Source: Methylobacteriaceae bacterium (GTDB lineage: Bacteria > Pseudomonadota > Alphaproteobacteria > Rhizobiales > Beijerinckiaceae). From it: a stretch of DNA of 64,000 nt. A program made the translations under genes and the position numbers. The stretch is from assembly GCA_947444195.1 (NCBI GenBank), contig CANEZL010000024.1:1-64000 (forward strand), given 5' to 3'. Numbering within the stretch: the stretch's first letter is position 1; each line of letters begins with the position of its first letter. Below the pieces are notes generated by a model. It searched no databases, had not been told where the DNA came from, and saw nothing but the letters and a program-made list of their open reading frames with translations. Shown here in pieces: positions 1 to 9,760 of this stretch.

Positions 1-1005
1 GATGCGGAGACGAGCATCCGTCCGCTGTCGCTGTCCGAGTTCGTCGGTCAGCGGGCGGCGCGGGCCAACCTGCAGGTCTTCATCGAGGCCGCCCGCAAGA
101 CCGGACAGGCGCTGGACCACGTCCTGTTCGTCGGCCCCCCCGGGCTCGGCAAGACCACGCTCGCCCAGATCGTGGCGCGCGAACTCGGCGTCAGCTTCCG
201 CTCCACCTCCGGGCCCGTCATCGCCAAGGCCGGCGATCTGGCGGCCCAGCTCACCAACCTGGAAGAGCGCGACGTCCTCTTCATCGACGAGATCCACCGC
301 CTCAACCCGGCGGTGGAGGAGATCCTCTATCCCGCCATGGAGGACTACCAGCTCGACCTCATCATCGGCGAAGGCCCCGCCGCCCGCTCGGTCAAGATCG
401 AACTGCCGAAGTTCACCCTGGTCGGCGCCACCACCCGGGCCGGCCTGCTCTCGACGCCGTTGCGCGACCGCTTCGGCATCCCGGTGCGGCTGGCCTTCTA
501 CGACGCGGAGGAACTGCGCCTGATCGTCGAGCGCGGCGCGCGCGTGCTCGGCATCGGCATGGCGCGGGAGGGCGCCGACGAGATCGCGCGGCGGGCGCGG
601 GGCACGCCGCGCATCGCGGGTCGGCTGCTGCGGCGGGTGCGGGACTTCGCGGTGGTGGCCGAGGAGGCGGTGGTGAGCCGGGCGCTGGCGGACCGGGCGC
701 TGGGGCTGCTCGACGTGGATCCGCTCGGTCTCGACGTGATGGACCGCCGCTATCTGAGCCTGATCGCGGCCTCGTTCGGGGGCGGCCCGGTGGGCATCGA
801 GACGATCGCGGCGGCGCTCTCCGAGCCCCGCGACGCCATCGAGGACATCATCGAGCCCTACCTGATCCAGCAGGGCTTCGTGCAGCGCACACCCCGCGGA
901 CGCCTCCTCACACACCACGCCTTCCGACATCTGGGACTCACACCCCCGAGACGGGATCCGAGCCAGCAGGCGGGCCTGTTCCCGAACGACGAGGCCGATA
1001 CCTGA
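1..1005 (+). CDS. ruvB: Holliday junction branch-migration helicase RuvB (5' end outside window)
   Basis: ATP-dependent motor of the RuvAB complex, which drives Holliday junction migration in recombination and repair. The reading frame is open from base 1, so the first residues (about 10-20 in typical RuvB) lie upstream of the window. Visible motifs are Walker [10 protein letters not shown] (bases about 130-160), Walker B DEIHR, sensor-1 GATTRAG and the arginine-finger segment TPLRDRF, followed by the C-terminal winged-helix part. An internal ATG at 172 lies after Walker A and is not the start. In alphaproteobacteria ruvB normally precedes ybgC-tolQ, as it does here. Confidence 0.97.
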   Translation, partial: DAETSIRPLSLSEFVGQRAARANLQVFIEAARKTGQALDHVLFVGPPGLGKTTLAQIVARELGVSFRSTSGPVIAKAGDLAAQLTNLEERDVLFIDEIHRLNPAVEEILYPAMEDYQLDLIIGEGPAARSVKIELPKFTLVGATTRAGLLSTPLRDRFGIPVRLAFYDAEELRLIVERGARVLGIGMAREGADEIARRARGTPRIAGRLLRRVRDFAVVAEEAVVSRALADRALGLLDVDPLGLDVMDRRYLSLIAASFGGGPVGIETIAAALSEPRDAIEDIIEPYLIQQGFVQRTPRGRLLTHHAFRHLGLTPPRRDPSQQAGLFPNDEADT

Positions 1006-1671
1006 GAAGGGGCCTGCGGATCGCCCCGCAACCCGTTGCCGGTTCAGGACTTTCGGGTCATCGGCCCGTGCGCCGGATGCCCCGAGACCGGGGCGATCGC
1101 AGATCCGCGTCCGATCGGTTCGCGCCCTCTCGAGCCGGAATCAGGAACACCGCAGGTTCGCGTCTCGGCGCTTCAATGTGCAGGGATCCTGGGCTCCGCT
1201 GCGCGGCCCCGGGATGATCGGATGGGCTCCACAAGGCGTCGTGTCGATCCGGTAGCCCGCACGGGGGAACCCGCGCCTCGCGCGAGGACCGTCGGTGACA
1301 GTTCGTCGGCTGCGGTCGCCCCGGCCCGAGGCCGACATCCCGGCTCGGCCAAGCCGCGGGCGCGAGATATTCCTTCCGTGCATATCTCGATTGCCCTGAG
1401 CACCTCATCGGCCGCTGATCGCGGCGAACTCCGCCCGACGCGTTGTGCAGGCATCGGATGAGGATCGTCCGCCAAGCCTCTGGCAGTGAATAAAACCTCT
1501 CCTCTCTCAGATTCTGCTCTCCGTCGCCGACGTGCGGCGCCATCCTCTGAGATCACGGAAGCGTGCATGCGCGGAACGCCTGTGCAGCGCACAAGTTGTC
1601 GGCTCGACCGCGCACCTCCGGGAGCGCCGGCTTCTCGAAACCGTCAAGCAAGACCCCGAGGATCATCCGTC
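1006..1671. other. 666-bp non-coding region after ruvB
   Basis: No credible gene. The open frames here have no family resemblance and run through a repeat. It holds a degenerate, minus-oriented copy of the small inverted-repeat element (about 1089-1240, listed separately) and the presumed promoter of the DUF4142 gene. I could not pick a convincing promoter. Confidence 0.6.
1089..1240 (-). repeat. Degenerate copy of the 13-bp-TIR element (family B)
   Basis: The left end (1089-1101) matches the terminal repeat CAGGGCGATCGCA at 12 of 13 positions. The inner part (about 1143-1215) is the reverse complement of the core of the copy at 27781: the AACACCGC block, GTGCAGGGATCC, and the hairpin around gctccgctgcgcggcccc. 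The right end is too decayed to place exactly, so the end coordinate is approximate. Confidence 0.55.
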
Positions 1672-2388
1672 ATGAAGACGACCGCCCTGGCCGTGCTCGG
1701 CCTGTCCGTCGCCGCCCTGTCCACCTCGGCCCTGGCGCAGGACGCCCTGCCGCTGCGCATCGGTGCCGACACGCCGATTGGGGCCGCCGCGACCGACACG
1801 CCGGCCTTCCGCGCCGAGGCCCTGCGCTCGGATGCCGCCAGCATCGAGGCGAGCCGCATCGCCCTGGAGCGCTCGCGCAACCCGCGGGTGCGCAACTACG
1901 CCAACCGCGTCCTCGTGGAGCGCGAGGCCACCACCAAGGCGCTCCTGCCCGAGGGCACCTCGCTCACCGCCACCGGCCGCGTCGTCTCCGACCGCCAGGG
2001 CATCCCCACCCGTCTCGACAACCCGGTCGGCCTCGTGCTCGCCCCGGTGACCATCGCGGCCAATATCGGCACGGGCATCGTCGGCGGCGTGCTCGGCGGC
2101 GTCGGCATCATCGACAACAGCCCGGCCGAGCCCGGCCGCCGCGTCGCCCTCGGCCCGCAGGGCCAGGCGCGCCTCGAAGCCCTGCGCGCGGCCCGCTCGG
2201 AGCGCGCCTTCGACCGGACCTACGTGCGCCAGCAGGCCCGCTCCGACGCCCGCACGCTCGCCCTCTACGACGCCTACGCCAAGAACGGCGACAGCGCCGC
2301 CGGCCGCCGCTTCGCCAACGAGGCCCTGCCCTTCATCGCCGACGAGCACGCCCAGTCGGCGACCCTGGCCGGCCGCGTCGGCGGCTGA
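1672..2388 (+). CDS. Secreted DUF4142 family protein
   Basis: A 238-residue protein of the DUF4142 group (often annotated as predicted outer membrane protein; function unknown). ATG at 1672 is chosen because a classical signal peptide follows at once (MKTTALAVLGLSVAALS, cleavage after ALA). Upstream in-frame codons read through non-coding sequence. The mature part is helical, with an AFRAEALRSDAASIEASR segment typical of DUF4142, and a hydrophobic glycine-rich stretch near residues 120-145 (NIGTGIVGGVLGGVGII) that could be a membrane hairpin. It lies between ruvB and ybgC, a position not usually occupied in this cluster. Confidence 0.8.
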   Translation: MKTTALAVLGLSVAALSTSALAQDALPLRIGADTPIGAAATDTPAFRAEALRSDAASIEASRIALERSRNPRVRNYANRVLVEREATTKALLPEGTSLTATGRVVSDRQGIPTRLDNPVGLVLAPVTIAANIGTGIVGGVLGGVGIIDNSPAEPGRRVALGPQGQARLEALRAARSERAFDRTYVRQQARSDARTLALYDAYAKNGDSAAGRRFANEALPFIADEHAQSATLAGRVGG

Positions 2389-2462
2389 GCCGCGGAACCG
2401 TCCGGCCGGATCGGGCCGCTCGCCCCGGGAGCGGCCCTCCGCCCGAATCGAGAGCGCACTCC

Positions 2463-2498
2463 GGAGCGCGCCGCTTCTCCGCGGGAGCGGCGCGCTCC
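2463..2498. terminator. Hairpin after the DUF4142 gene
   Basis: Perfect 13-bp stem GGAGCGCGCCGCT / AGCGGCGCGCTCC with a 10-base loop, 75 bases after the stop codon. No long T run follows (gtccttcc), so an intrinsic terminator is inferred, not certain. Confidence 0.5.
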
Positions 2499-2512
2499 GT
2501 CCTTCCGCGAAG

Positions 2513-2562
2513 GCCCGATGCGTCCGGGGGACCGGATTCCACTTTTCCGCGTGGCGCCCTAG
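2513..2562 (+). repeat. Degenerate family A hairpin repeat
   Basis: Shares accggattccacttttccgc with the copies at 31692 and 58566, and ends gcgccctag where intact copies end gtgctctag. The 5' half (gcccgatg) also corresponds. It is a decayed single-module copy just upstream of ybgC. Confidence 0.55.
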
Positions 2563-2608
2563 ATCAGCGCCGACCCGAGCGGCCCGCCGCTCCGCGAACC
2601 CGGACCCC

Positions 2609-3040
2609 ATGGATCCCCTGGACCTCGCCGACGCGCACAGGCTCCCGCTGCGCGTCTACTACGAAGACACCGACTTCTCCGGCTTCGTCTACCACGCGAG
2701 CTACCTGCGCTTCATGGAGCGCGGGCGCACCGAGCTGCTGCGCGGGCTCGCCGGCGACCAGTCCGACCTGCACCGGGAGGCGGGCGGCCTCGTCTTCGTG
2801 GTCCGCCGCATGGCGATCGACTACCTAAAACCCGCCCGGATGGACGACGCCCTCGTCGTCGCCACCCTCACCCGCGAGCTGCGCGGGGCCTCCATGCATC
2901 TCGTGCAGACGGTGTCCCGCGGCGGCGCGGTGCTGGTGCGCGCCGAGGTCGTGGTGGCCTGCGTGCGCAACGGCCGGGCGATCCGCCTACCGGATTCCCT
3001 GCGTCGGGCGCTCGCGCCGCGGACGGCAACCGATCCTTAA
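2609..3040 (+). CDS. ybgC: Acyl-CoA thioesterase YbgC of the tol cluster
   Basis: A 143-residue hot-dog-fold thioesterase of the 4-hydroxybenzoyl-CoA thioesterase/YbgC family, usually the first gene of the tol-pal cluster. The N-terminal signature RVYYEDTDFSGFVYHASYLRFMERGRTE contains the catalytic Asp (EDTD). YbgC acts on acyl-CoA or acyl-ACP and is linked to phospholipid metabolism in other bacteria; its role in Tol function is unclear. ATG 2609 gives the usual family length. tolQ starts 205 bp downstream, so tolQRAB may have its own promoter in that gap. Confidence 0.93.
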   Translation: MDPLDLADAHRLPLRVYYEDTDFSGFVYHASYLRFMERGRTELLRGLAGDQSDLHREAGGLVFVVRRMAIDYLKPARMDDALVVATLTRELRGASMHLVQTVSRGGAVLVRAEVVVACVRNGRAIRLPDSLRRALAPRTATDP

Positions 3041-3245
3041 CCCTGTCAGGGCCTTAACTCGACTCACGGATTGTGCGGGGCACCACGCGTCGGCGCAGCC
3101 CTTACTTTCGACAGATTCGACAGCGATTCCCGTTGATATCGTTCGCCGATTTCGCCCCTGCGCATCTGCGCCGCGTCCCGGCGCGGGCGCCTCCGGGCCG
3201 CGCTCTCCCCGGCCAGGCGCTCTCGGTCATTGAGGATCAGGCTCC

Positions 3246-3968
<723 letters not shown>

Positions 3969-3983
3969 TCCGGAGGATCCGAC

Positions 3984-4424
3984 ATGGCCATGGCAGCGGG
4001 CGCCAAGGGCGGCACCAAGCGGCGGCGCGGACGGCGCAGCGGCGCGATCAACGAGATCAACATGACGCCGTTCATCGACGTCGTGCTCGTGCTGCTGATC
4101 ATCTTCATGGTGGCCGCTCCCATGATGACGGTGGGCGTGCCCCTCGACCTGCCGCAGTCGAAGGCCGCGCCGCTCAATTCCGACACCAAGCCGATCACGC
4201 TCTCGATCCGCCAGAACGGCGAGGTCTATCTCGGCGAGGACAGGCTCTCCGACGAGACGATCATCCCCAAGCTCACCGAGACGGCCAAATCCGGCTTCGA
4301 GGAGCGCGTCTTCGTGCGCGGCGACAAGCGGGTCGATTACGGGCGCGTGGCGCAGATCATGGCGATCGTGACGGGAGGCGGCTTCCGCAAGGTCGCCCTC
4401 GTCACCGAGCCCGAGCAGCGCTGA
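3984..4424 (+). CDS. tolR: Tol-Pal system protein TolR
   Basis: A 146-residue ExbD/TolR protein: short basic cytoplasmic N-terminus, one membrane span (about residues 30-52, TPFIDVVLVLLIIFMVAAPMM), then a periplasmic domain. The essential Asp of the TM segment is present in MTPFIDVVLVLLI, where it shares a proton path with TolQ. The ATG at 3984 follows GGAGGATCCGAC. It lies between tolQ (15 bp) and tolA (13 bp) and is almost certainly co-transcribed. Confidence 0.97.
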   Translation: MAMAAGAKGGTKRRRGRRSGAINEINMTPFIDVVLVLLIIFMVAAPMMTVGVPLDLPQSKAAPLNSDTKPITLSIRQNGEVYLGEDRLSDETIIPKLTETAKSGFEERVFVRGDKRVDYGRVAQIMAIVTGGGFRKVALVTEPEQR

Positions 4425-4437
4425 GGAACCGCCCGCC

Positions 4438-5760
4438 GTGGCCATCACCTTCGACCGCAAGCAGCCGGGTGTCTGGATCTCGGCCGGCACGCACGTGGTG
4501 CTGCTGGTGGCCGCGGTCGTGGGCATCTCCGCGCCCGCGCTCCCCGAGGCGCAGGAGGGCGTGCCCGTCGAGGTGATCACCGAGAACCAGTTCTCCGAGA
4601 TCACCAAGGGCGAGCGCAACGCCGAGAAGCCCCTCTCCGACGCCAAGCCGCGGGCCGACCGCAAGGCCGATACGGTGGAGGAGCGCGAGCCCGAGAACGC
4701 GAAGGTCGACAAGCCGGCCCCGCCGACGCGCCCCCCCGAGATGAAGGTGGCCAACGCCGACGAGATGCCGCTGCGCACGAGCGAGCCGGACCCCGCCGAG
4801 GAGAAGGCGGAGAAGGCCAAGGCCGAGGCTGCCAAGGAAGCCGCGAAGGAAGCCGCGAAAGCCGCCGCCAAGGCTGCGGCGGAGAAGGCCGCCGCCGAGA
4901 AGGCGGCCAAGGCCGAAGCGAAGGCCAAGGCGGAGGCGAAGGCTGAGGCCGCCAAGGCGGAGGCCGAGAAGCGCGAGGAACTCGCCAAGCTGATCGAGCG
5001 CGAGGAGGCGGAGGCCGCCGCCGAGGCGAAGGCCAAGGCCGAGAAGGCCGCAGCCGCACGCGCCGAGAAGGCCCGCGCCGAGGCGAAGGCCAAGGCGGAG
5101 GCGGAGAAGAAGGCCGAGGCCGAGCGGAAGGAAGCCGAGGCCAAGGCGGAAGCCGAGCGCGAGAGGAAGCTCGCGGAGGCCAAGGCCGAGCACGAGAAGG
5201 CGGAGGCCGCCGCCAAGGCGAAGGCCGAGGCCGCCGCGAAGGCCAAGGCGAAGGCGCTCGCCGACGCGCGGGCCAAGGCCGATGCCGAGGCCAAGGCGCG
5301 CAAGGCGGCGGAGATGGCCGACAAGTTCAACGCCGGCGACATCAAGTCCCTGCTCGCCTCGAAGACGCCCTCGCAATCGACGGGCGCGACCGGCCGCGAG
5401 GTGCAGAAGGTGGCGGCCCTCGGCGCCCCCACCGGCACCGCGCAGCGCCTGTCGCCCTCCCTGCGCGACGCCCTCGTGGGCATGCTCCAGCAGCAGATCG
5501 AGCGCTGCTACTCCGCGCCCCCCGGCGCCGCGCAGGGCGTGGTGCTGCCGGTGCTCGACATCCGCCTGAACCCGGACGGGTCGCTGGGCGCCGATCCCCG
5601 CGTGATGCGCGGGGGCGCCAGCGCGGTGGACGTCTCGATCGCGCAGGCGGCCCTGCGGGCGGTGCGCCGCTGCGCGCCCTACAAGATCCCCGCCCAGTAC
5701 GCCCCCTTCTACAACGACTGGAAGGCCATCAACGCGGAGTTCGAGTTCACGGCGACCTGA
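4438..5760 (+). CDS. tolA: Tol-Pal system protein TolA
   Basis: A 440-residue protein that spans the periplasm between TolQR and TolB/Pal. It starts at GTG 4438, 13 bp after tolR. One N-terminal membrane span (about residues 16-38, SAGTHVVLLVAAVVGISAPAL) is followed by a long Ala/Lys/Glu helix (about residues 115-295, bases about 4780-5320) built from short AKAEA-type repeats. A globular C-terminal domain (about residues 330-440) has Cys residues in ERCYSAP and VRRCAPYK. The alanine-lysine stretch is low-complexity DNA, so it is prone to slippage and to false reading frames on both strands. Confidence 0.95.
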   Translation: MAITFDRKQPGVWISAGTHVVLLVAAVVGISAPALPEAQEGVPVEVITENQFSEITKGERNAEKPLSDAKPRADRKADTVEEREPENAKVDKPAPPTRPPEMKVANADEMPLRTSEPDPAEEKAEKAKAEAAKEAAKEAAKAAAKAAAEKAAAEKAAKAEAKAKAEAKAEAAKAEAEKREELAKLIEREEAEAAAEAKAKAEKAAAARAEKARAEAKAKAEAEKKAEAERKEAEAKAEAERERKLAEAKAEHEKAEAAAKAKAEAAAKAKAKALADARAKADAEAKARKAAEMADKFNAGDIKSLLASKTPSQSTGATGREVQKVAALGAPTGTAQRLSPSLRDALVGMLQQQIERCYSAPPGAAQGVVLPVLDIRLNPDGSLGADPRVMRGGASAVDVSIAQAALRAVRRCAPYKIPAQYAPFYNDWKAINAEFEFTAT

Positions 5761-5821
5761 CGCCTTCCGGCGGCCCGACGCCCGCGAGCCCGCGCCTCAC
5801 CCTCCTCTCCCGGACCGAACC

Positions 5822-7153
5822 ATGCCCTCACGCCCGCTCCCGCGGCGCCGCACGGCGCCCCTCGCCGCGCTCCTGGCGCTCCTCGCCCTCGCTCTCTTCG
5901 GGGCACCGGCCCAGGCGCAGCTGCAGCTGCGCATCGGCGGCGGCGCCTTCCAGCCCCTGCCCATCGCGATCACCGATTTCGCGGGGGACCCGAGCCTCGG
6001 CGGCCTCGTCTCCGGCGTGGTGACGAACAACCTGCGCCGCTCGGGCTACTTCACGCCCCTGGACAAGGCCCGCTTCCCCGAGGCCCCGCAATTCGACGCC
6101 GCCCCGAACTTCGAGGCGTGGCGCGGCACGGGGGTCCAGGGCCTCGTCACCGGCCGCGTCTCGCGGGACGCGTCGGGCCGCCTCAAGGTCGAGTTCCGGC
6201 TCTGGGACGTGACGGCGGGCCAGCAGATCACCGGCCAGCAATACGCCACCGACCCGGCCAATGCCCGGCGCACGGGGCACCTGATCTCGGACGCGGTCTA
6301 CACCAAGATCACCGGCCTCGGCCCGTGGTTCGACAGCCGCATCGCCTTCGTCGACGAGTCCGGCCCGAAGGAGAACCGCCGCAAGCGCCTGATGGTGATG
6401 GACCAGGACGGCGCCAACGTGCGCGCCATCACCTCGGGCGAGAACGCCATCGTGGCGCCGCGCTACTCGCCGGCGACCCAGGACATCGCCTTCATGACCC
6501 AGGCCACCGGGCACCCGCCGCGGGTGCAGGTGATCAACCTCGAGACCGGCACCCGCCAGGCGGTGGGCAACGCGGATTCCATGAGCGCGAGCCCGCGCTT
6601 CTCGCCGGACGGGCGCCGCCTGGTCATGAGCGTGCAGCAGGGCGGCAACGCCGACATCGTGACCATGGACCTCGCCTCGAAGGTGCAGAAGCCCATCACC
6701 AACGGCATGGCGATCGACACCTCGCCGACCTACGCGCCGGACGGCAGCCAGATCGTGTTCGAATCCGACCGCGGCGGCTCGCAGCAGGTCTACGTCATGG
6801 GCGCGGACGGCTCGAACCCGCGCCGGATCTCCTTCGGCGAGGGCTCGGCCTCGCAGCCCGCGTGGTCGCCGCGGGGGGACCTCATCGCCTTCACGCGCCA
6901 GCGCAAGGGGGGCTTCGCCATCTGCGTGATGAAGCCCGACGGCACGGGCGAGCGCGTGCTCACCGAGGGCTTCCACAACGAGGGGCCGACCTTCGCGCCG
7001 AACGGCCAGTACGTGCTGTTCTTCCGCGATCCCGGCGGCCAGGGCGGCGGCAAGCTCTACATGGTCGACATCACCGGCAAGGTCGAGCAGCCGGTGCCGA
7101 CCCCCTCCTACGCCTCCGACCCGACCTGGTCGCCGCTGCTCGCGGGGCGGTAG
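5822..7153 (+). CDS. tolB: Tol-Pal system beta-propeller protein TolB
   Basis: A 443-residue periplasmic protein with an N-terminal signal peptide (basic MPSRPLPRRR, hydrophobic LALLALALFGAPAQA), an N-terminal TolB domain and a six-bladed propeller with repeated SPDGR/APDGS/APNGQ-type blade motifs (residues about 200-440). It binds Pal and the TolA C-terminus. It begins 61 bp after tolA. Unlike the usual order, pal is not the next gene: a hairpin and a convergent unrelated gene follow. Confidence 0.96.
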   Translation: MPSRPLPRRRTAPLAALLALLALALFGAPAQAQLQLRIGGGAFQPLPIAITDFAGDPSLGGLVSGVVTNNLRRSGYFTPLDKARFPEAPQFDAAPNFEAWRGTGVQGLVTGRVSRDASGRLKVEFRLWDVTAGQQITGQQYATDPANARRTGHLISDAVYTKITGLGPWFDSRIAFVDESGPKENRRKRLMVMDQDGANVRAITSGENAIVAPRYSPATQDIAFMTQATGHPPRVQVINLETGTRQAVGNADSMSASPRFSPDGRRLVMSVQQGGNADIVTMDLASKVQKPITNGMAIDTSPTYAPDGSQIVFESDRGGSQQVYVMGADGSNPRRISFGEGSASQPAWSPRGDLIAFTRQRKGGFAICVMKPDGTGERVLTEGFHNEGPTFAPNGQYVLFFRDPGGQGGGKLYMVDITGKVEQPVPTPSYASDPTWSPLLAGR

Positions 7154-7163
7154 GGGAAATGCT

Positions 7164-7190
7164 TCGAGCCCGGCTACCAGTCGGGCTCGA
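7164..7190. terminator. Bidirectional terminator between tolB and the nucleotidyltransferase gene
   Basis: Perfect 9-bp stem TCGAGCCCG / CGGGCTCGA with a 9-base loop, followed on the plus strand by TTT. It starts 11 bp after the tolB stop and overlaps the stop codon (7174-7176) of the convergent gene. Confidence 0.65.
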
Positions 7191-8232
7191 TTTCGCCCTC
7201 ATCCTGCCCGGAGGTATCCGCTCGTATCAGCGACGGAGCCTGGGCGCGTAAATCGGCGGGGAGCGCGCTGAGCGCGGCATCCTCGAAGCCGAGATGCGGC
7301 AGGTATCGCGTCACGAGAGTCGCGATTAACTTGGCCTGAGAACGGTCCCGACGCTGCTTTGCGGGCTCACGATCGGGCCTGCCGGCAAGCCAAGATTTGT
7401 GAAGTGCGAAGGCCCGTGGATCCGGTACGGTCATCGAGACGGGATAGCCGCGCAGATCCATCACGGTCGCCGTGATCTTTGGGCTGTTCACGAGCCACGA
7501 CAGGCCGAAAATTTCCACCGCGTTCAGATCTTCGCCCACGGTCCCGATCCGATGCTCACGGCTCAGCCGTATCGGGTCGCGCGGGGCGGGCGTGATCAGG
7601 TCGACGACGTACCCATCCCGATTCTCCGCGCGGAACCCACCCTTGCCGGTAATCTCGAAGGAACGATCGACCTTGCGGAGAAGGCCGACGACGCCTGTCG
7701 CGGCGACTTCGGGTACCACGAGTTTCAGACTCGCTCTGGCATCGTACAATAGATCAATGTCGGCCGTCGCGAGCATCGCCTCGGCGACCTGCACGCCAAC
7801 CATACGTTCGTAAACGTAGAGAGCGTTTGTCCCGACCGTCGCGACGATCGGTTTCGTCAGTTTCGCGTCATCGAGAGCACGCAGGATCCGGGCAGCGGTC
7901 ACCGGGAGGCGCCCCAAGCGATGGACTTGGTTGAGCGCTGCCATGTGGTCGAGACGCTTGGCCAGCAGGGCCGTCCGAAGGCGGGCACGCTTGCGCCCAT
8001 CCACGAAGCGCCCGTGAATCAGCTCGGTTTCGGGCGAGCGCGGACCCAACGATTTCCAGGCCCCGGGCCGATGCGCGCGATACAGGTAATCGTGACCCCC
8101 GACGGTCTTCCAAGTCAGCGATCCCCCGAACCGCTCCCGAAACGTCGTACGAGCGGCGCGGTAAGCATCGAACACCTGCTCGGCGTTGATGAGTTGGCGA
8201 ACCTGCTCGCCTTCAAGTTCTGCATAGGCCAA
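7174..8232 (-). CDS. GSU2403-family nucleotidyltransferase-fold protein (NTP_transf_8)
   Basis: A 352-residue protein resembling the GSU2403/PF12281 nucleotidyltransferase-fold family, whose function is not established. Visible catalytic elements are VGTNAL (about residues 133-138), the acidic pair TADIDLLYD (Asp 158 and 160) and a third carboxylate in YVVDLITP (about 211). The start is taken as TTG at 8232 because GGAGG lies 8 bases upstream and no ATG or GTG fits; this is an inference. G+C is visibly lower than in its neighbours (55 and 63 percent in two 60-base stretches counted, against 80 percent in one stretch of the next gene). It lies at the break of tol synteny, which suggests horizontal acquisition. 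No toxin-like partner gene is adjacent. Confidence 0.8.
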   Translation of the reverse strand: MAYAELEGEQVRQLINAEQVFDAYRAARTTFRERFGGSLTWKTVGGHDYLYRAHRPGAWKSLGPRSPETELIHGRFVDGRKRARLRTALLAKRLDHMAALNQVHRLGRLPVTAARILRALDDAKLTKPIVATVGTNALYVYERMVGVQVAEAMLATADIDLLYDARASLKLVVPEVAATGVVGLLRKVDRSFEITGKGGFRAENRDGYVVDLITPAPRDPIRLSREHRIGTVGEDLNAVEIFGLSWLVNSPKITATVMDLRGYPVSMTVPDPRAFALHKSWLAGRPDREPAKQRRDRSQAKLIATLVTRYLPHLGFEDAALSALPADLRAQAPSLIRADTSGQDEGEIEPDW

Positions 8233-8296
8233 ATCACACGCCTCCGGGACCGTGGATGGCAAACACGATAGGCCACAACATCCTGTCAGAAAAGAG

Positions 8297-8338
8297 ATTA
8301 TCCATATCGCGCGCCCTGGAAGCCCGAAAATGGATAAT
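8297..8338. promoter_or_regulatory. Inverted repeat upstream of the nucleotidyltransferase gene
   Basis: Two perfect 9-bp arms, ATTATCCAT (8297-8305) and ATGGATAAT (8330-8338), separated by 24 bases, in AT-rich sequence 65-106 bp upstream of the TTG start. The arm centres are 33 bp apart, about three helical turns, which fits a repressor binding two half-sites. A role in autoregulation is inferred. Confidence 0.45.
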
Positions 8339-8354
8339 TCCGAGCGAAGTGCCG

Positions 8355-9587
8355 TTACCCCGGCTTGAGCAGATGGTCCCGCTCGCGCAGCGCCGGGAAC
8401 AGGCGCGCCCAGAGCACCGCGATCAGCACGGTCACCACGCCGCCCGCCACCACGGCGGGCACGGCGCCCATGGCGGCGGCGAGCAGGCCGGATTCGAACT
8501 CGCCGAGTTCGTTCGAGGCGCCGATGAACACCGTGTTCACGGCCGCCACCCGGCCGCGCATGGCGTCGGGCGTCTCGGCCTGGACGAAGGTCTGGCGCAC
8601 GTAGACGCTCACCATGTCGGCCGCCCCCGTGACGAAGAGGCAGGCCATGGAGAGCGGCAGCGAGGACGAGAGCCCGAACACGATGATGGCGAGGCCGAAC
8701 ACGGCCACCGCGCGCAGCATCCGCACGCCGGCATGCCGCCGCAATGGCCGGTAGGCGAGCCAGATCGCCATGGTCACGGCGCCGGCGGCCGGCATGCTGC
8801 GCAGGGCGCCGAGGCCGAGGGGGCCGACATGGAGCACCTCGGCCGCGAAGATGGGCAGCAGGGCGGTGGCGCCGCCGAACAGCACGGCGAAGAGGTCCAG
8901 GCTGATCGCGCCGAGGACCACGGGATGGGCGCGGATATAGGCGATGCCGGCGGAGAGGGTCTCCCAGGTGACGGGCGGGCGCTCGATGGCGGCGGCGGGG
9001 CGGTAGCGGATCGCGACCACGAGGAGGGCGGCGAGCGCGAAGCTCGCCCCGGCCCCGCCGAACACCACCGCGGGCCCCGCCGCGTAGAGCAGGCCGCCGA
9101 GGGCCGGCCCCATCACGGAGGAGCTCTGCCAGAGGGTGGAGTTCCAGGCGATCGCGCTGCCGAACATCTCGCGGGGGACGATCGTCGGCAGCAGGGCCTG
9201 GAGCGCGGGGTTGGCGAAGGCGCGGCCGAGGCCGACGAAGACCACGAGGGCGTAGACCGGCCAGGCCGCCTGCGCCCCCGAGAGTGCGTAGGCCAGGAGC
9301 CCGAAGCTCGTGGCCGCCTGCAGGCCGAAGCTCGCGGTCGCCACGAGGCGCCGGTCGCAGCTGTCGGCGACGTGGCCCGTCACCGGGGCCGCCAGCATCG
9401 CGGGCAGGAAGCCGGCGAGCCCGACGAGGCCGAGGGCCAGGGCCGAGCGGGTCAGGTCGTAGACGAACCAGCCGATGGCCACGGCCTGCATCTGGTAGGC
9501 GAGGCCGGTGAGGAAGCGGGCGAAGCTGAAGAGGCGGAAGTCGCCGTTGCGGAAGACGGCCCAGCCCGTGGTCGCGAGGGTAGACAT
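8355..9587 (-). CDS. MFS transporter, EntS-like exporter group
   Basis: A 410-residue integral membrane protein with about 12 hydrophobic segments and the MFS loop motif GHVADSCDRR (about residues 70-80, between spans 2 and 3). The overall pattern (FRLFSFARFLTGLAYQMQAVAIGWFVYDLT at the N-terminus) fits the MFS_3/EntS-like group of drug or siderophore exporters. The substrate cannot be read from sequence. ATG 9587 is the family-typical start. It is followed, 122 bp downstream on the same strand, by the low-G+C nucleotidyltransferase gene. Confidence 0.88.
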   Translation of the reverse strand: MSTLATTGWAVFRNGDFRLFSFARFLTGLAYQMQAVAIGWFVYDLTRSALALGLVGLAGFLPAMLAAPVTGHVADSCDRRLVATASFGLQAATSFGLLAYALSGAQAAWPVYALVVFVGLGRAFANPALQALLPTIVPREMFGSAIAWNSTLWQSSSVMGPALGGLLYAAGPAVVFGGAGASFALAALLVVAIRYRPAAAIERPPVTWETLSAGIAYIRAHPVVLGAISLDLFAVLFGGATALLPIFAAEVLHVGPLGLGALRSMPAAGAVTMAIWLAYRPLRRHAGVRMLRAVAVFGLAIIVFGLSSSLPLSMACLFVTGAADMVSVYVRQTFVQAETPDAMRGRVAAVNTVFIGASNELGEFESGLLAAAMGAVPAVVAGGVVTVLIAVLWARLFPALRERDHLLKPG

Positions 9588-9760
9588 CGCCCGCGGTGCT
9601 GGGATGCCACGGCCTCCGCGTCAAGCGCCGGGCAGGGCGGCGGGCCGGCGATTACGCGACTGTGAACGCGGCCGGCCCCGGCGTGTCAGCGCAGCGGGCT
9701 CGCGCATCGCTCGGAAAGCCCGCGGCCACCTTTCCGAGACGACGCTCCATCTTCTGATCG

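Noticed and set aside
1036..1592. Several overlapping open frames of 80-160 codons on both strands after ruvB
   Set aside because: They cover a decayed repeat, are rich in Arg and Pro, have no ribosome sites and resemble no family. In DNA this GC-rich, long open frames arise by chance.
4402..5483. Long Ala/Ser- and Leu/Gly-rich frames opposite tolA
   Set aside because: Complement of the Ala-Lys-Glu coiled-coil repeats of tolA; typical low-complexity artefact.
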